Notes: generated from the sequence alone by a model not told the origin. A stretch of DNA of 64,000 bases from Rathayibacter sp. VKM Ac-2759 (GCF_009834225.1 NZ_CP047176.1:1426001-1490000); one strand, 5' to 3'. Positions 33,520-43,623 are shown, numbered from the stretch's first letter. Program-made: numbers and translations.

Positions 33520-34281
33520 GTGACCGAGCAGAACGCCCCCGAGGGCGACTTCACCTTCCGCTCCGATGTCGTCGTCGAGCTGATCAGGTCGAGCGCCCAC
33601 GACTCCGACGTCCTCTTCGCGGCCCGCGTCTCCACGCAGGGCGAGCAGACGCTCGCCGCCGCCCTCGACGACGAGGACGCCGACGCCGAGAAGCAGCGCA
33701 CGCGCGACCGCGGCCTCATCAACTACCTGATGCGCGACCGGCACGGCTCCCCGTTCGAGCACAACTCGATGACCTTCTACGTGCAGGCGCCGATCTTCGT
33801 GTTCCGCGAGTTCATGCGGCACCGCATCGCCTCCTACAACGAGGAGTCCGGCCGCTACCGCGAGCTCCGCCCGGTGTTCTACGTGCCCGGCCCCGAGCGC
33901 CGCCTCGTCCAGGTCGGCAAGCCCGGCGCGTACTCGTTCGAGCCCGGCACGCCCGAGCAGACCGAGCTCGTCGTCGCCGAGACCCGTCGCGCCAGCATCC
34001 AGGCGTTCGAGGCGTACCGGCGGATGCTGGACCAGGGCGTCGCCCGCGAGGTCGCCCGCATCGTGCTGCCGCTCAACATCTACTCGTCGATGTACGTGAC
34101 GCTGAACGCCCGCTCGCTGATGAACTTCCTCTCCCTGCGCACCAAGCGCGAGGACTCGACGTTCCCCTCCTTCCCGCAGCGCGAGATCGAGATGGCCGCC
34201 GAGCAGATGGAGCAGCACTTCGAGCAGCTGATGCCCCTCACGGCCGCGGCCTTCACCGCGAACGGCCGCGTCGCCCCGTAG
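33520..34281 (+). CDS. thyX: FAD-dependent thymidylate synthase
   Basis: 253-aa ThyX making dTMP with flavin. The diagnostic motif RHRIASYNEESGRYRE (residues about 106-121) is complete. It is conserved between dapB and dapA in Actinobacteria. TAGGGT (33507-33512) lies seven bases before GTG 33520. Confidence 0.97.
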   Translation: MTEQNAPEGDFTFRSDVVVELIRSSAHDSDVLFAARVSTQGEQTLAAALDDEDADAEKQRTRDRGLINYLMRDRHGSPFEHNSMTFYVQAPIFVFREFMRHRIASYNEESGRYRELRPVFYVPGPERRLVQVGKPGAYSFEPGTPEQTELVVAETRRASIQAFEAYRRMLDQGVAREVARIVLPLNIYSSMYVTLNARSLMNFLSLRTKREDSTFPSFPQREIEMAAEQMEQHFEQLMPLTAAAFTANGRVAP

Positions 34282-34303
34282 CCCCGTCCTCGCGGTGGGG
34301 GCT
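34280..34303 (+). terminator. thyX terminator
   Basis: AGCCCC and GGGGGCT flank an 11-base loop directly at the thyX stop codon. Its loop resembles the pnp-associated hairpins (TCGCGGTGGGG). Confidence 0.5.
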
Positions 34304-34458
34304 CTCCCCGCCGGGGCGCCGCGTCGCCGGTGCGTGGACGCTCTGCAGGTGCCGGTGCGGTGTGCAGGTGCCGGTGCGGTGTGCAGGTGTCGGTGGGGAG
34401 AGAGCGTTCTCCTCCGCGTGATCCGGGCGAGGAAGGCTCGATCTCCTGCAGATCGCAC
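34302..34458. repeat. CTGCAG-core repeat cluster, left of the DUF559 pseudogene
   Basis: Three units of a 19-bp repeat (GCAGGTGCCGGTGCGGTGT) start at 34345, 34364 and 34383. They are bracketed by CTCTCCCC (34302-34309) and GGGGAGAG (34395-34402), so the array can fold as one hairpin. One inverted copy, CTCCTGCAGATCGCAC, follows at 34443-34458. These units match the cluster at 35.5 kb (about 15 of 18 bases). Confidence 0.8.
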
Positions 34459-34555
34459 GCGCGCGTCTCCTCCACAGCCGTCACGAGCGCACCCGTGTCC
34501 ACCGATCAGGGCGTCAGCCCCGCGGAGGCTGTGCCGGGCCCGGCACGATCGCCCC

Positions 34556-35410
34556 GTGCGCGCATCGACGACGACCATCCTCCGCTCAGGCGGAGTCGTG
34601 AAGACCGAGCAGTTCCTCCGCGAGGGATCGACCGCCCGGCAGCTGAGCCACGCCGTCGTGGGCGGATCGCTGGTGCGGGTCCGCAAGGGCTGGTACGCCT
34701 TCCCCGGCCTGGATCCCACGATCGAGCAGGCCTTCCGCGTCGGGGGAGTCCTCGCCTGCGCCACCGCCGCCGTCTCCCACGGACTGTGGGTTCCCCGCTT
34801 CAGCGGACTTCACGTCAGCGTGCCTGCGAACGCGTCGCGACTGCGCGATCGGGAGCGGCACGACCTCCGCCTGCCTGACGGAGGGAACACCGTCGTCCAC
34901 TGGTCGAAGGACGCTCCGCGGCCCTGCGCGCTCATCCGGGATGTCGAGGACTGCATCGTCGAGGCGGCGTTCTGCCGAGGAGCTTAGTTCGCGTTCGTCC
35001 TCCTCGAATCGGCGTTGAGGCTCCGCCTCATCGGAGGGGAGGGGAAGACCCGCGTCCTCTCGAGACTGCCGGTCGGCATGCGCGCAGAACTGCGCTGGGC
35101 CGGACCCGCCTCCGAGAGCGGCCTGGAGTCGATGGTCGCCTTCCGACTGCGCCGCCTCGGGATCCGGTTCCGCCAGCAGGTCCGGATCGGGGGTCGCCGC
35201 TTGGATTTCCTGATCGGTGAGGTCCTCGTCCTCGAGATCGACGGAGCCGCGTTCCACGACGCCGATCGCGACAATCGGCGCGACATCGAGCTCGGGCGTC
35301 TCGGGTACCGGACTCGCCACTACCGCACGCAGACGATCGAGCTGCACTGGCCGTCCGCCGAGGCCGACATCCTCGCCGCGCTCTCCCGCGGCGACCACCT
35401 GCGCACCTGA
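34556..35410 (+). pseudogene. AbiEi-type wHTH/DUF559 endonuclease-like gene interrupted by an amber codon
   Basis: GTG 34556 opens a frame encoding an N-terminal winged helix (VVKTEQFLREGSTARQLSHA, then VRVRKGWYAFPG) like actinobacterial AbiEi-domain proteins. It stops at TAG 34985-34987, then continues in the same frame to 35410. The second part is a DUF559/Vsr-like nuclease domain (GLESMVAFRLRRLGIRF..., RRLDFLIGEVLVLEIDG, LGYRTRHYRTQTIEL). No base is inserted or lost. A single nonsense change of a fused gene is the simplest reading; the downstream part could restart at TTG 35015. Confidence 0.8.
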
Positions 35411-35455
35411 CGTCCTCGTCACCCTCACCCGCCCGAGGTGCAAGAAGCGCTCGCG

Positions 35456-35604
35456 CGGTGCGATCTGCAGGAGCGGACGGTGCGATCTGCAGGAGATGCC
35501 GGCTCCTCGGAAGCGAACGTGCGGAGAATTGGTCGGTTTCTTCTGCAGGCTCCTGCAGATCGTACCGTCGCCTGCAGAGCGCACCGTCGCCTGCAGACCG
35601 CACC
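35456..35604. repeat. CTGCAG-core repeat cluster with inverted halves
   Basis: Two direct copies of CGGTGCGATCTGCAGGAG (35456-35473, 35478-35495, period 22) are followed about 55 bases later by three inverted copies (35550-35567, 35570-35586, 35589-35604, period 19). The halves could fold into a large stem just upstream of dapA. Confidence 0.85.
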
Positions 35605-35659
35605 AGCCGGCCCCCGAACCGCCACCGGATCGACTCCGACCGCCCCGCCGCCGACCCGA

Positions 35660-35665
35660 TACCCT
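35660..35665 (+). promoter_or_regulatory. -10 element of dapA
   Basis: TACCCT, seven bases before GTG 35673. It favours that start over ATG 35667, which would lie upstream of the likely transcription start. Confidence 0.5.
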
Positions 35666-35672
35666 GATGCTC

Positions 35673-36650
35673 GTGTCAACTCCGGAGAATCCTTTCGGCC
35701 AGGTCCTGGTCGCCCTGGTCACCCCGTTCACCGCCGACGGCGAGGTCGACTGGCCGGGCGTCGAGAAGCACATCGACGACTGCATCGGCGCGGGTGCCGA
35801 CGGCATCGTCGTCACCGGCACCACCGGCGAGACGAGCACGCTCACCGACCCCGAGAAGATCCGTCTCGTCGAGGTGGGCAAGGCCGTCGCCGCGGGCCGC
35901 GCGAAGATCATCACCGGAGGCGGCTCGAACGAGACCGCGCACGCCATGCAGCTCGCGCGGCAGAGCGAGAAGGCCGGCGCCGACGGCAACATGATCGTCA
36001 CGCCGTACTACAACAAGCCCACGCAGGCCGGCATCCTCACGCACTTCCGGATGATCGCCGACGCGACCGACCTGCCCGTCATCCTCTACGACATCCCGGG
36101 GCGCACCGGCGTCCCGATCCGCTACGAGACGATCCTCCGCGCGGCGAAGCACCCCAACATCCTCGCCGTGAAGGACGCCAAGGGCGATCTCTCCGAGGTG
36201 AGCCGGGTCCTCAACCAGACCGACCTGATGTACTTCTGCGGCGACGACGCGAACGTGCTCCCCGAGCTCTCGATCGGTGCCGCCGGGCTCATCGGCGTCA
36301 CGGCGAACATCGCCGCCGCCCCGTACCGCACCATCGTCGACGCGGTGAACGCGGGCGATCTGCACGCCGCCACGCGCGCGCACCAGCAGCTCGAGCCGCT
36401 CGTGCGCGCCGTCATGACCCACGTCCCCGGCACCGTCGCGGCGAAGTACATCCTGCACGGCCTCGGCCGCATCTCCTCGCCCCGCGTGCGGCTCCCGCTC
36501 GTCGGCCCCGAGGAGTCGGAGGCGGCGCTCATCGAGGACGAGCTCGGCCTGGTCCGAGACATCCCCGGAGTCGACTTCCGCAACTTCCGACCCGACCGCA
36601 ACGCGGCGGCCGGCGGCGCTCTCCCGAAGATCGCGGGCACGACGCGCTGA
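35673..36650 (+). CDS. dapA: 4-hydroxy-tetrahydrodipicolinate synthase
   Basis: 325-aa class I aldolase that condenses pyruvate with aspartate semialdehyde. Schiff-base Lys167 (LAVKDAKGD), Tyr139 (ILYDIPGRTGVP) and the T-T pair in VTGTTGETST are present. The tail after about residue 300 (RNFRPDRNAAAGGALP) is longer than usual. It is followed by rnj after 42 bases, as in many Actinobacteria. Confidence 0.96.
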   Translation: MSTPENPFGQVLVALVTPFTADGEVDWPGVEKHIDDCIGAGADGIVVTGTTGETSTLTDPEKIRLVEVGKAVAAGRAKIITGGGSNETAHAMQLARQSEKAGADGNMIVTPYYNKPTQAGILTHFRMIADATDLPVILYDIPGRTGVPIRYETILRAAKHPNILAVKDAKGDLSEVSRVLNQTDLMYFCGDDANVLPELSIGAAGLIGVTANIAAAPYRTIVDAVNAGDLHAATRAHQQLEPLVRAVMTHVPGTVAAKYILHGLGRISSPRVRLPLVGPEESEAALIEDELGLVRDIPGVDFRNFRPDRNAAAGGALPKIAGTTR

Positions 36651-36692
36651 CGCCGCTCCCACCCCGGCCACGACGAACAGAGGAGGGCGCGC

Positions 36693-38369
36693 ATGCCCGG
36701 TCCCGTGATCATCCCCGCGCCGCTCGCGGCCGGCACCCTGCGGATCATCCCTCTGGGCGGTCTCGGCGAGATCGGCCGCAACATGACCGTCTTCGAGATC
36801 GACGGCAAGATCCTCGTGGTCGACTGCGGTGTGCTCTTCCCCGAGGAGAACCAGCCGGGCGTCGACCTGATCCTGCCCGACTTCGGCCCGATCAAGGACC
36901 GGCTCGACGACATCGTCGGAGTGGTGCTGACGCACGGGCACGAGGACCACATCGGAGCCGTCCCCTACCTCCTCCGGCTCAAGCGCGACATCCCGCTGAT
37001 CGGCTCCACACTGACCCTCGCCCTGGTCGAGGCGAAGCTCAAGGAGCACCGGATCACCCCCTACACCCTCGCCGTGAAGGAGGGGGACGTCGAGAACCTC
37101 GGTCCGTTCGAGCTCGAGTTCGTGGCCGTCAACCACTCCATCCCCGATGCGCTGGCCGTGGCGATCATCACCGACGCGGGCTCCGTGCTGCACACCGGCG
37201 ACTTCAAGATGGACCAGCTCCCGCTCGATGGCCGGATCACCGATCTGCGCGCCTTCGCCCGCCTCGGCGAGGAGGGCATCGACCTCTTCATGGTCGACTC
37301 CACGAACGCCGACGTGCCCGGATTCACGCCGAGCGAGCGCGACATCGGCCCCGTCATCGAGGCGGTCATCGCGAAGGCGACGCGCCGTGTGATCGTCGCG
37401 AGCTTCTCGAGCCACGTCCACCGGGTGCAGCAGGTGCTCGACGCCGCGCACGCCAACGGACGCCGCGTCGCGCTCCTCGGCCGCTCGATGGTCCGCAACA
37501 TGAGGATCGCCGCCGATCTCGGCTACCTGAAGGTGCCGCAGGGCGTCCTGATCGACGTGAAGAAGGCCGGGGACATCCCCGAGGACGAGATCGTCTACAT
37601 GTCGACCGGGTCGCAGGGGGAGCCGATGGCGGTCCTCAGCCGGATGGCGAACCTCGATCACCAGATCGAGCCGGGGGAGGGCGACACCGTCATCCTCGCC
37701 TCCAGCCTCATCCCCGGCAACGAGAACGCCGTCTACCGCGTGATCAACGGGCTGACGAAGCTCGGCGCGACCGTCGTGCACAAGGGCAACGCGAAGGTCC
37801 ACGTCTCCGGCCACGCCGCGGCGGGCGAGCTGATCTACTGCTACAACGTCCTCAAGCCGACCCACGTGATGCCGGTGCACGGCGAGTACCGCCACCTCGT
37901 CGCCAACGCGAAGCTCGCCAGGGACACCGGTGTTCCGGAGGAGAACACGATCATCGCCGAGGACGGCACGGTCATCGACCTCGTCGACGGCACGGTGACC
38001 GTCGTCGGCCGGCTCGATCTCGGCTTCGTCTACGTCGACGGGTCGTCGGTGGGCGAGATCACGGACGCGGATCTGAAGGACCGCAGGATCCTCGGCGAGG
38101 AGGGCTTCATCTCGATCATCGTCGTCGTCGAGGCGGGGACGGGGCGCCTCGTGGTCGGGCCGGAGATCCACGCGAAGGGCTTCGCCGAGGACGACCGCGT
38201 CTTCGACGAGGTCGTGCCGCGGATCGCGCAGGCGCTCGAGGAGGCGGTCCAGAGCGGAGTGAGCGACCCGCACGCGCTCTCGCAGAGCGTCCGACGGGTG
38301 GTCGGACGCTGGGTCAACACCCGCTTCCGCCGGAGGCCCATGATCGTCCCGCTGGTCATCGAGGCCTGA
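36693..38369 (+). CDS. rnj: Ribonuclease J
   Basis: 558-aa metallo-beta-lactamase/beta-CASP ribonuclease with endo- and 5'-3' exonuclease activity. Metal site LTHGHEDHIGAVPYLL, second ligands HTGDFKMD, beta-CASP motif VHVSGHAAAGEL and MPVHGEYRHL, and a C-terminal domain. RBS GAGGAGGG lies before ATG. It cooperates with PNPase, also in this window. Confidence 0.96.
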   Translation: MPGPVIIPAPLAAGTLRIIPLGGLGEIGRNMTVFEIDGKILVVDCGVLFPEENQPGVDLILPDFGPIKDRLDDIVGVVLTHGHEDHIGAVPYLLRLKRDIPLIGSTLTLALVEAKLKEHRITPYTLAVKEGDVENLGPFELEFVAVNHSIPDALAVAIITDAGSVLHTGDFKMDQLPLDGRITDLRAFARLGEEGIDLFMVDSTNADVPGFTPSERDIGPVIEAVIAKATRRVIVASFSSHVHRVQQVLDAAHANGRRVALLGRSMVRNMRIAADLGYLKVPQGVLIDVKKAGDIPEDEIVYMSTGSQGEPMAVLSRMANLDHQIEPGEGDTVILASSLIPGNENAVYRVINGLTKLGATVVHKGNAKVHVSGHAAAGELIYCYNVLKPTHVMPVHGEYRHLVANAKLARDTGVPEENTIIAEDGTVIDLVDGTVTVVGRLDLGFVYVDGSSVGEITDADLKDRRILGEEGFISIIVVVEAGTGRLVVGPEIHAKGFAEDDRVFDEVVPRIAQALEEAVQSGVSDPHALSQSVRRVVGRWVNTRFRRRPMIVPLVIEA

Positions 38370-38458
38370 CCCCACCGTCTCCGTCTGGCCGATCGCGCTG
38401 TGACCGGGCACACTGTGCGCGGAGGATCGTCGCACCACTCATCCGTCCGGAGGCCCGC

Positions 38459-38947
38459 GTGGACTACTCGATCCGCTCCGCTCGCCGCGACGACGCCCCG
38501 TTCCTCGCCGACATGCTCGTCGAGGCCGCCACCTGGACGGGCGGGACCTCCCGCACCCGGGTCGACGTGCTCGCCGACGAGGCGACCCGCCGCTACATCG
38601 CGGGGTGGCCGCGCGCGGGCGATCTCGGCTCCGTGGCGGCGACGGCGGACGGCGAGCGGATCGGAGCCTGCTGGACCCGCCTGTTCACCTCCGCGGTGCC
38701 CGGTCGCGGGTTCATCGCGCCGGGCGTGCCGGAGCTGACCCTCGGTGTGCGCCCGGTGCACCGCGCCCAGGGGGTCGGGAGGGCGCTCGTGCGCGCGGCG
38801 ATGGCCGACGCCCGGGCGGCCGGGTACGCGCGGATCTCGCTCAACGTCGCGAGCGACAACTTCGCCCGCCGCCTCTACATCAGCGAGGGCTTCACCGTCG
38901 TCGCCGATCGGGGCGACGCCGAGACCATGGTCGCCCTGCTGCGCTGA
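38459..38947 (+). CDS. GNAT-family N-acetyltransferase
   Basis: 162 aa with LTLGVRPVHRAQGVGRALV as the acetyl-CoA motif and SDNFARRLYISEGF at the end. Start GTG 38459 (VDYSIRSARRDDAPF). Substrate unknown; lies between rnj and ftsK. Confidence 0.87.
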   Translation: MDYSIRSARRDDAPFLADMLVEAATWTGGTSRTRVDVLADEATRRYIAGWPRAGDLGSVAATADGERIGACWTRLFTSAVPGRGFIAPGVPELTLGVRPVHRAQGVGRALVRAAMADARAAGYARISLNVASDNFARRLYISEGFTVVADRGDAETMVALLR

Positions 38948-38998
38948 GCACCGGCGCGGGTCCGCGGCGTTGTCGGAGGCGCCGGGTACGGTGGCCTC

Positions 38999-41854
38999 AT
39001 GGCGACGAGCACCAAGACGACCTCCCGCGGGCGGGGCAGTGCGTCCGCGCGCTCCGGCGCACCGCGTTCCGGCCGCGGCTCGGGGCGGGGTGCCTCCGAG
39101 AAGGCCACCGTCGCCTTCGAGTCGGCCCCGCGCACGAACGTCGTCGTCCGCGTCTGGATGACGCTGGCGCACGTGGTCGGCGGTGCCGCCCGCGCCCTCG
39201 GCCCCGAGCGGCTCGCGAAGGAGGAGCGCCGCGACGGCGTCCCCTTCCTCCTCGTGCTCCTCGCCGTCTCCGGCGCCGTCGTCGAGTGGTTCCTGGCCAC
39301 CGATCCCGTCGCGAAGGTCCTCGACGCCTGGACCTTCGGCGCGCTCTTCGGCCGGGTGGCCTACGTGCTCCCGGTCGTGCTCCTGCTCTTCGCGCTCTGG
39401 CTGTTCCGGCACCCGAGCTCGGTCGACGACAACGGCCGGATCGGGGTGGGGCTCACGTTCCTCCTCGTCGCGTCGGCGGGCATCTGCCACGCCCACCTCG
39501 GCGCTCCGGCGCCCGGTGTGGGCATCGAGCTGATGGCCGCGGCCGGAGGCGTGCTCGGCTGGCTGGTCGGGGCGCCGCTCGTCGCCGTGGCGACGGTGCC
39601 GGGAGCCACCGTCCTGCTCTCCGCGATCATCCTGCTCTCGCTCTTCATCATCACCAAGACCCCGCCCCACCGCGTCGGAGCGCGCCTGCGCGAGCTCTAC
39701 TCCTACCTCTTCGGCACGCCCGTCCTCGACGACGAGGAGCGCGCCCGACTCAAGGCCGAGAAGGCCGAGGCGAAGGCCGCCGCGAAGGCGCAGGCCGAGG
39801 CGGTCGACGAGCAGGAGGACGGCGGCGAGCTGCCGTGGTGGCGCCGCACCGACTCGGGGCGCGAGGACGAGCCGACGGTGCAGACCGAGCTGCCGATCGA
39901 CTCGCTCACCGAGGTCATCGAGACGCCGAAGGGCCGTCGCGGTCGCGCGAAGGGCTTCGACACGGCGCTCGAGGAGCACGACGAGCCGGCCGATCCGCCG
40001 ACGCGGTCCTACGCCACCGAGGTCATCTCGGAGGCCGAGAGCGCCGAGGCGGCCCTCGCCCGGTTCGACAAGGGCACCGGCACCCGCCCGCTCCCCGGGG
40101 TCGTCGACGACGACGCGACCGGCGTCATCAGCCTCGACGACCTCGACGTCGCCCCGGCCGTGCCGCTGCCGCCCGTCATCGAGACGGGGCCGATCGCTCC
40201 CCTCCTGAGCGCCGAGCCGACCGCCGAGTTCGACTCCTCCTTCGAGGACGACGCCCCCTACCGCCTGCCGTCCGCCGCAGCGCTCTCCACCGGGACTCCG
40301 TCCAAGGCGCGCTCCGCGGCGAACGACGAGATGGTCCGCGCGATCACCGAGGTCCTGCAGCAGTTCAACGTCGACGCCACCGTCACCGGCTTCTCGCGCG
40401 GGCCGACGGTCACCCGGTACGAGATCGAGCTCGGCCCCGGCGTGAAGGTCGAGCGGGTCACCGCGCTGAGCAAGAACCTCTCGTACGCGGTCGCCAGCAA
40501 CGAGGTCCGCATCCTCTCGCCGATCCCCGGCAAGAGCGCCATCGGCGTCGAGATCCCCAACACCGATCGCGAGATCGTCTCGCTCGGCGACGTCCTCCGC
40601 TCCGCCGCGTCGACGTCGTCCACGCACCCGATGACCATCGGCGTCGGCAAGGACGTCGAGGGCGGGTACGTCGTGGCGAACCTCGCCAAGATGCCGCACC
40701 TCCTCGTCGCCGGGTCGACCGGGTCGGGCAAGTCGAGCTTCGTGAACTCGATGATCACGAGCCTGCTGATGCGGGCCCGCCCGCAGGACGTGCGGATGGT
40801 CCTGATCGACCCCAAGCGGGTCGAGCTGACGATCTACGGGGGCGTCCCGCACCTGATCACGCCGATCATCACGAACCCCAAGAAGGCGGCCGAGGCGCTG
40901 CAGTGGGTCGTGAAGGAGATGGACATGCGGTACGACGACCTCGCGTCGTTCGGGTTCCGCCACATCGACGACTTCAACGCGGCCGTCCGCGGCGGAGACC
41001 TGAAGCTCCCCGAGGGCAGCAACCGCGTGCTCAAGCCCTACCCCTACCTGCTGGTGGTCGTCGACGAGCTCGCCGACCTGATGATGGTCGCCCCGCGCGA
41101 CGTCGAGGACTCGATCGTCCGGATCACCCAGCTCGCCCGCGCCTCGGGCATCCACCTCGTGCTCGCGACCCAGCGCCCGAGCGTCGACGTCGTCACCGGG
41201 CTCATCAAGGCCAACGTGCCGAGCCGCCTGGCGTTCGCGGTGACCAGCGTCACCGACTCCCGCGTCATCCTCGACCAGCCCGGAGCCGACAAGCTCATCG
41301 GCCAGGGCGACGGCCTGTTCCTCCCGATGGGCACGAACAAGCCCATGCGCGTGCAGGGAGCGTGGGTCCGCGAGGACGAGATCGCGAAGGTGGTCGAGCA
41401 CGTCACCCGCCAGGCCCAGCCGGAGTACCGCCAGGACATCACGGTGCAGGCCCAGCGCAAGGAGGTCGACTCCGACATCGGCGACGACCTCGAGCTGCTG
41501 ATCGCGGCGGCCGAGCTGGTCGTGAGCACGCAGTTCGGCTCGACCTCGATGCTGCAGCGCAAGCTCCGCGTCGGCTTCGCCAAGGCGGGTCGCCTGATGG
41601 ACCTCCTCGAGTCGCGCGAGGTCGTCGGCCCGTCCGAGGGGTCGAAGGCGCGCGACGTCCTCGTCACCGGCGAGCAGCTCCCCGGGGTGATCGAGCGGAT
41701 GCGGGGCGGTGACGCCGCCCCGGCCCCGTCCGCGGTCGCGCCCGATCCCTACGAGGATCCGCTGGCCGAGCCCGCGGGTCCGGTCGCGACCGACTACCAC
41801 GACGACGACGAGGGCTCCGGCGACGACGCCTGGGCGCTGACCGGGCGCGACTGA
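38999..41854 (+). CDS. ftsK: DNA translocase FtsK
   Basis: 951-aa septum-located DNA pump resolving chromosomes at division. Four N-terminal helices (residues about 75-210) are followed by an acidic/charged linker, the motor with Walker [13 protein letters not shown] near residue 570 and Walker [14 protein letters not shown]. The C-terminal winged-helix gamma domain ([20 protein letters not shown], about 835-890) reads orienting DNA sequences. TACGGT (38987-38992) ends six bases before ATG. Confidence 0.97.
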   Translation: MATSTKTTSRGRGSASARSGAPRSGRGSGRGASEKATVAFESAPRTNVVVRVWMTLAHVVGGAARALGPERLAKEERRDGVPFLLVLLAVSGAVVEWFLATDPVAKVLDAWTFGALFGRVAYVLPVVLLLFALWLFRHPSSVDDNGRIGVGLTFLLVASAGICHAHLGAPAPGVGIELMAAAGGVLGWLVGAPLVAVATVPGATVLLSAIILLSLFIITKTPPHRVGARLRELYSYLFGTPVLDDEERARLKAEKAEAKAAAKAQAEAVDEQEDGGELPWWRRTDSGREDEPTVQTELPIDSLTEVIETPKGRRGRAKGFDTALEEHDEPADPPTRSYATEVISEAESAEAALARFDKGTGTRPLPGVVDDDATGVISLDDLDVAPAVPLPPVIETGPIAPLLSAEPTAEFDSSFEDDAPYRLPSAAALSTGTPSKARSAANDEMVRAITEVLQQFNVDATVTGFSRGPTVTRYEIELGPGVKVERVTALSKNLSYAVASNEVRILSPIPGKSAIGVEIPNTDREIVSLGDVLRSAASTSSTHPMTIGVGKDVEGGYVVANLAKMPHLLVAGSTGSGKSSFVNSMITSLLMRARPQDVRMVLIDPKRVELTIYGGVPHLITPIITNPKKAAEALQWVVKEMDMRYDDLASFGFRHIDDFNAAVRGGDLKLPEGSNRVLKPYPYLLVVVDELADLMMVAPRDVEDSIVRITQLARASGIHLVLATQRPSVDVVTGLIKANVPSRLAFAVTSVTDSRVILDQPGADKLIGQGDGLFLPMGTNKPMRVQGAWVREDEIAKVVEHVTRQAQPEYRQDITVQAQRKEVDSDIGDDLELLIAAAELVVSTQFGSTSMLQRKLRVGFAKAGRLMDLLESREVVGPSEGSKARDVLVTGEQLPGVIERMRGGDAAPAPSAVAPDPYEDPLAEPAGPVATDYHDDDEGSGDDAWALTGRD

Positions 41855-41904
41855 GCCGTGTCGCGCCACCACCGGATCCCGACCACCACGAGCGACGGAG
41901 CAGC

Positions 41905-42507
41905 ATGAGCACCCCGACGGCCGGAACGCCCGCGCGCTCCGGCAACTGGAACCTGCCGAACGCGATCACCGTCGTCCGGATCCTGCTGGCGCCGCTGTTC
42001 TTCTGGCTGCTGCTGGCCGACGGGGGAGAGGACGGAGGGCTGCGCATCGCGGCCGCCCTGCTCTTCATCGTCGCCATCGCGACCGACGGGATCGACGGGC
42101 ACATCGCGCGCAGCCGCGGACTCGTCACCGATCTCGGGAAGCTCCTCGATCCGATCGCCGACAAGGTGCTCACGGGCGCCGCTCTCATCGGCCTCTCGAT
42201 CCTCGCCGAGCTGCCGTGGTGGGTGACGATCGTCATCCTCGCCCGCGAGATCGGCATCACGGTGTTCCGGATGGCCGTGCTGTCGGACCGGGTGATCCCG
42301 GCGTCCCGGGGCGGCAAGCTCAAGACGATCGTGCAGTCCGTCGCGATCTCCCTCGCCCTCCTCCCGCTCTGGCTCGTCCTCGGCGAGTGGGTGCACTGGC
42401 TCAACGGCCTCACGATGACGGCCGCTCTCGTGCTCACCGTCGTCACGGGGATCGACTACCTCGCCGACGCGGCGCGCCAGAGCCGGGCCGCGCGCAAGCG
42501 CCCGTGA
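41905..42507 (+). CDS. pgsA: CDP-diacylglycerol-glycerol-3-phosphate 3-phosphatidyltransferase
   Basis: 200-aa membrane enzyme of phosphatidylglycerol synthesis. The CDP-alcohol phosphotransferase signature D-x2-D-G-x2-A-R-x8-G-x3-D-x3-D is seen as TDGIDGHIARSRGLVTDLGK followed by LLDPIADK. Several hydrophobic helices. The stop overlaps cinA (GTGA), as usual in Actinobacteria. Confidence 0.95.
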   Translation: MSTPTAGTPARSGNWNLPNAITVVRILLAPLFFWLLLADGGEDGGLRIAAALLFIVAIATDGIDGHIARSRGLVTDLGKLLDPIADKVLTGAALIGLSILAELPWWVTIVILAREIGITVFRMAVLSDRVIPASRGGKLKTIVQSVAISLALLPLWLVLGEWVHWLNGLTMTAALVLTVVTGIDYLADAARQSRAARKRP

Positions 42508-42989
42508 TCGCCGAGCCGCTCGTGCGGGCTCTCGCGGAGCGCGGTCTCGGGCTCGCGGTCGCCGAGTCATTGACGGGCGGGGCGGTGAGCTCGGCCGTCG
42601 TCGAGGTCCCCGGTGCCTCCGCCGTCTACCGCGGTGCGATCGTGAGCTATGCGACCGACCTCAAGCACCGTCTCCTCGGGGTCGATGAGGCCCTCCTCGC
42701 CGAGCACGGGCCGGTGCACCCCGAGGTCGCCCTGCAGATGGCGCGCGGCGCCGTGTCGGCGCTCGGTGCCGACGGGGCGCGCACGGTCGGCGTGGCGACC
42801 ACGGGGGTCGCCGGCCCCGACCCGCAGGACGGTGCGGCGGTCGGGACGGTCTTCGTCGCCGTCGTGCTCGGCGACACCGAGCAGGTGCACGCGCTGCACC
42901 TCGAGGGCGGGCGGGCCGCCATCCGAGCCGCCTCGGTCACGGCGGCGCTCGAGGCGGCCACCCGGCTGGCGACCTCCTCTCCCCTGTGA
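42504..42989 (+). CDS. cinA: CinA C-terminal-type nicotinamide-nucleotide amidohydrolase
   Basis: 161-aa CinA/PncC domain protein deamidating nicotinamide mononucleotide, without the N-terminal competence domain. Motifs AVAESLTGGAVSSAV, YRGAIVSYATDLKHRLLGV and ATTGVAGPD are conserved. GTG 42504 overlaps the pgsA stop. Belongs to the pgsA-cinA-clgR cluster. Confidence 0.93.
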   Translation: MIAEPLVRALAERGLGLAVAESLTGGAVSSAVVEVPGASAVYRGAIVSYATDLKHRLLGVDEALLAEHGPVHPEVALQMARGAVSALGADGARTVGVATTGVAGPDPQDGAAVGTVFVAVVLGDTEQVHALHLEGGRAAIRAASVTAALEAATRLATSSPL

Positions 42990-43106
42990 ATCACCCCTCT
43001 TCTCCGATCAGTTCCGGATCGTGGAATGCGCCGCGTTTCGCCCGGGTTACATCTGACGTCGCTCACACGCAAAGTCCAGTCATCCGGTATTAGAGTCGAC
43101 GCACAC

Positions 43107-43135
43107 GAACCGGGTAGTGAACAGCTATCCGGTTC
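43107..43135. promoter_or_regulatory. Inverted repeat in the leader of the ClgR-type gene
   Basis: GAACCGG and CCGGTTC, perfect 7-bp arms separated by 15 bases. They lie just downstream of a TAGAGT -10-like hexamer (43091-43096), a position suited to an operator or to an mRNA stem. Confidence 0.4.
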
Positions 43136-43233
43136 CTTCGTACTCAGCCCCCTCGATCAGAATGCGCCCTCATGGCGCCTTCGCATCGACCGGGCCGGAC
43201 GAGGTCGCGGTTGACGTGGAGAAGGAGGGTCCA

Positions 43234-43542
43234 ATGGTTCTGGTTCGTCAAGAGATCGGCGATGTCCTCAGGGACTTTCGCCTGCAGAAAGGTCGCACGC
43301 TCCGACAGGTGGCGAGCAAGGCGAGTGTCGCGCTCGGCTACCTCAGCGAGGTCGAGCGCGGTCAGAAGGAGGCCTCCTCGGAGATCCTCGCTTCGGTCGC
43401 CGATGCGCTCGACACACCCATCTCGGTGATCATGCGCGAGGTCGGCGACCGCCTCGCCGTCATCGAGGGGATCGACACGATCCCCGACACCATCCCGGCC
43501 GACATGGTCGCCGGATTCGACGCGGACCTCATCGCCCAGTAG
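43234..43542 (+). CDS. clgR: ClgR-like helix-turn-helix regulator
   Basis: 102-aa HTH_3 protein: GDVLRDFRLQKGRTLRQVAS with recognition helix VALGYLSEVERGQKEASSE. It follows pgsA-cinA, the place of ClgR, which activates Clp protease and repair genes in Actinobacteria. RBS GAAGGAGGG precedes ATG 43234. A leader of about 130 bases carries an inverted repeat. Confidence 0.9.
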   Translation: MVLVRQEIGDVLRDFRLQKGRTLRQVASKASVALGYLSEVERGQKEASSEILASVADALDTPISVIMREVGDRLAVIEGIDTIPDTIPADMVAGFDADLIAQ

Positions 43543-43587
43543 GCGGTTCCGCACCCTCCCCCTCCACCCACCGCACCCCGTTCCGCT

Positions 43588-43623
43588 CGCAGGGCGTCCG
43601 AGTCTCGACTCGGACGCCCTGCG
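43588..43623 (+). terminator. Terminator of the ClgR-type gene
   Basis: Perfect 16-bp arms CGCAGGGCGTCCGAGT and ACTCGGACGCCCTGCG around CTCG. The strongest hairpin in the window. Confidence 0.85.

Noticed and set aside
34556..35410. Active AbiE toxin-antitoxin system
   Set aside because: There is no AbiEii toxin gene and the candidate gene is interrupted by TAG.
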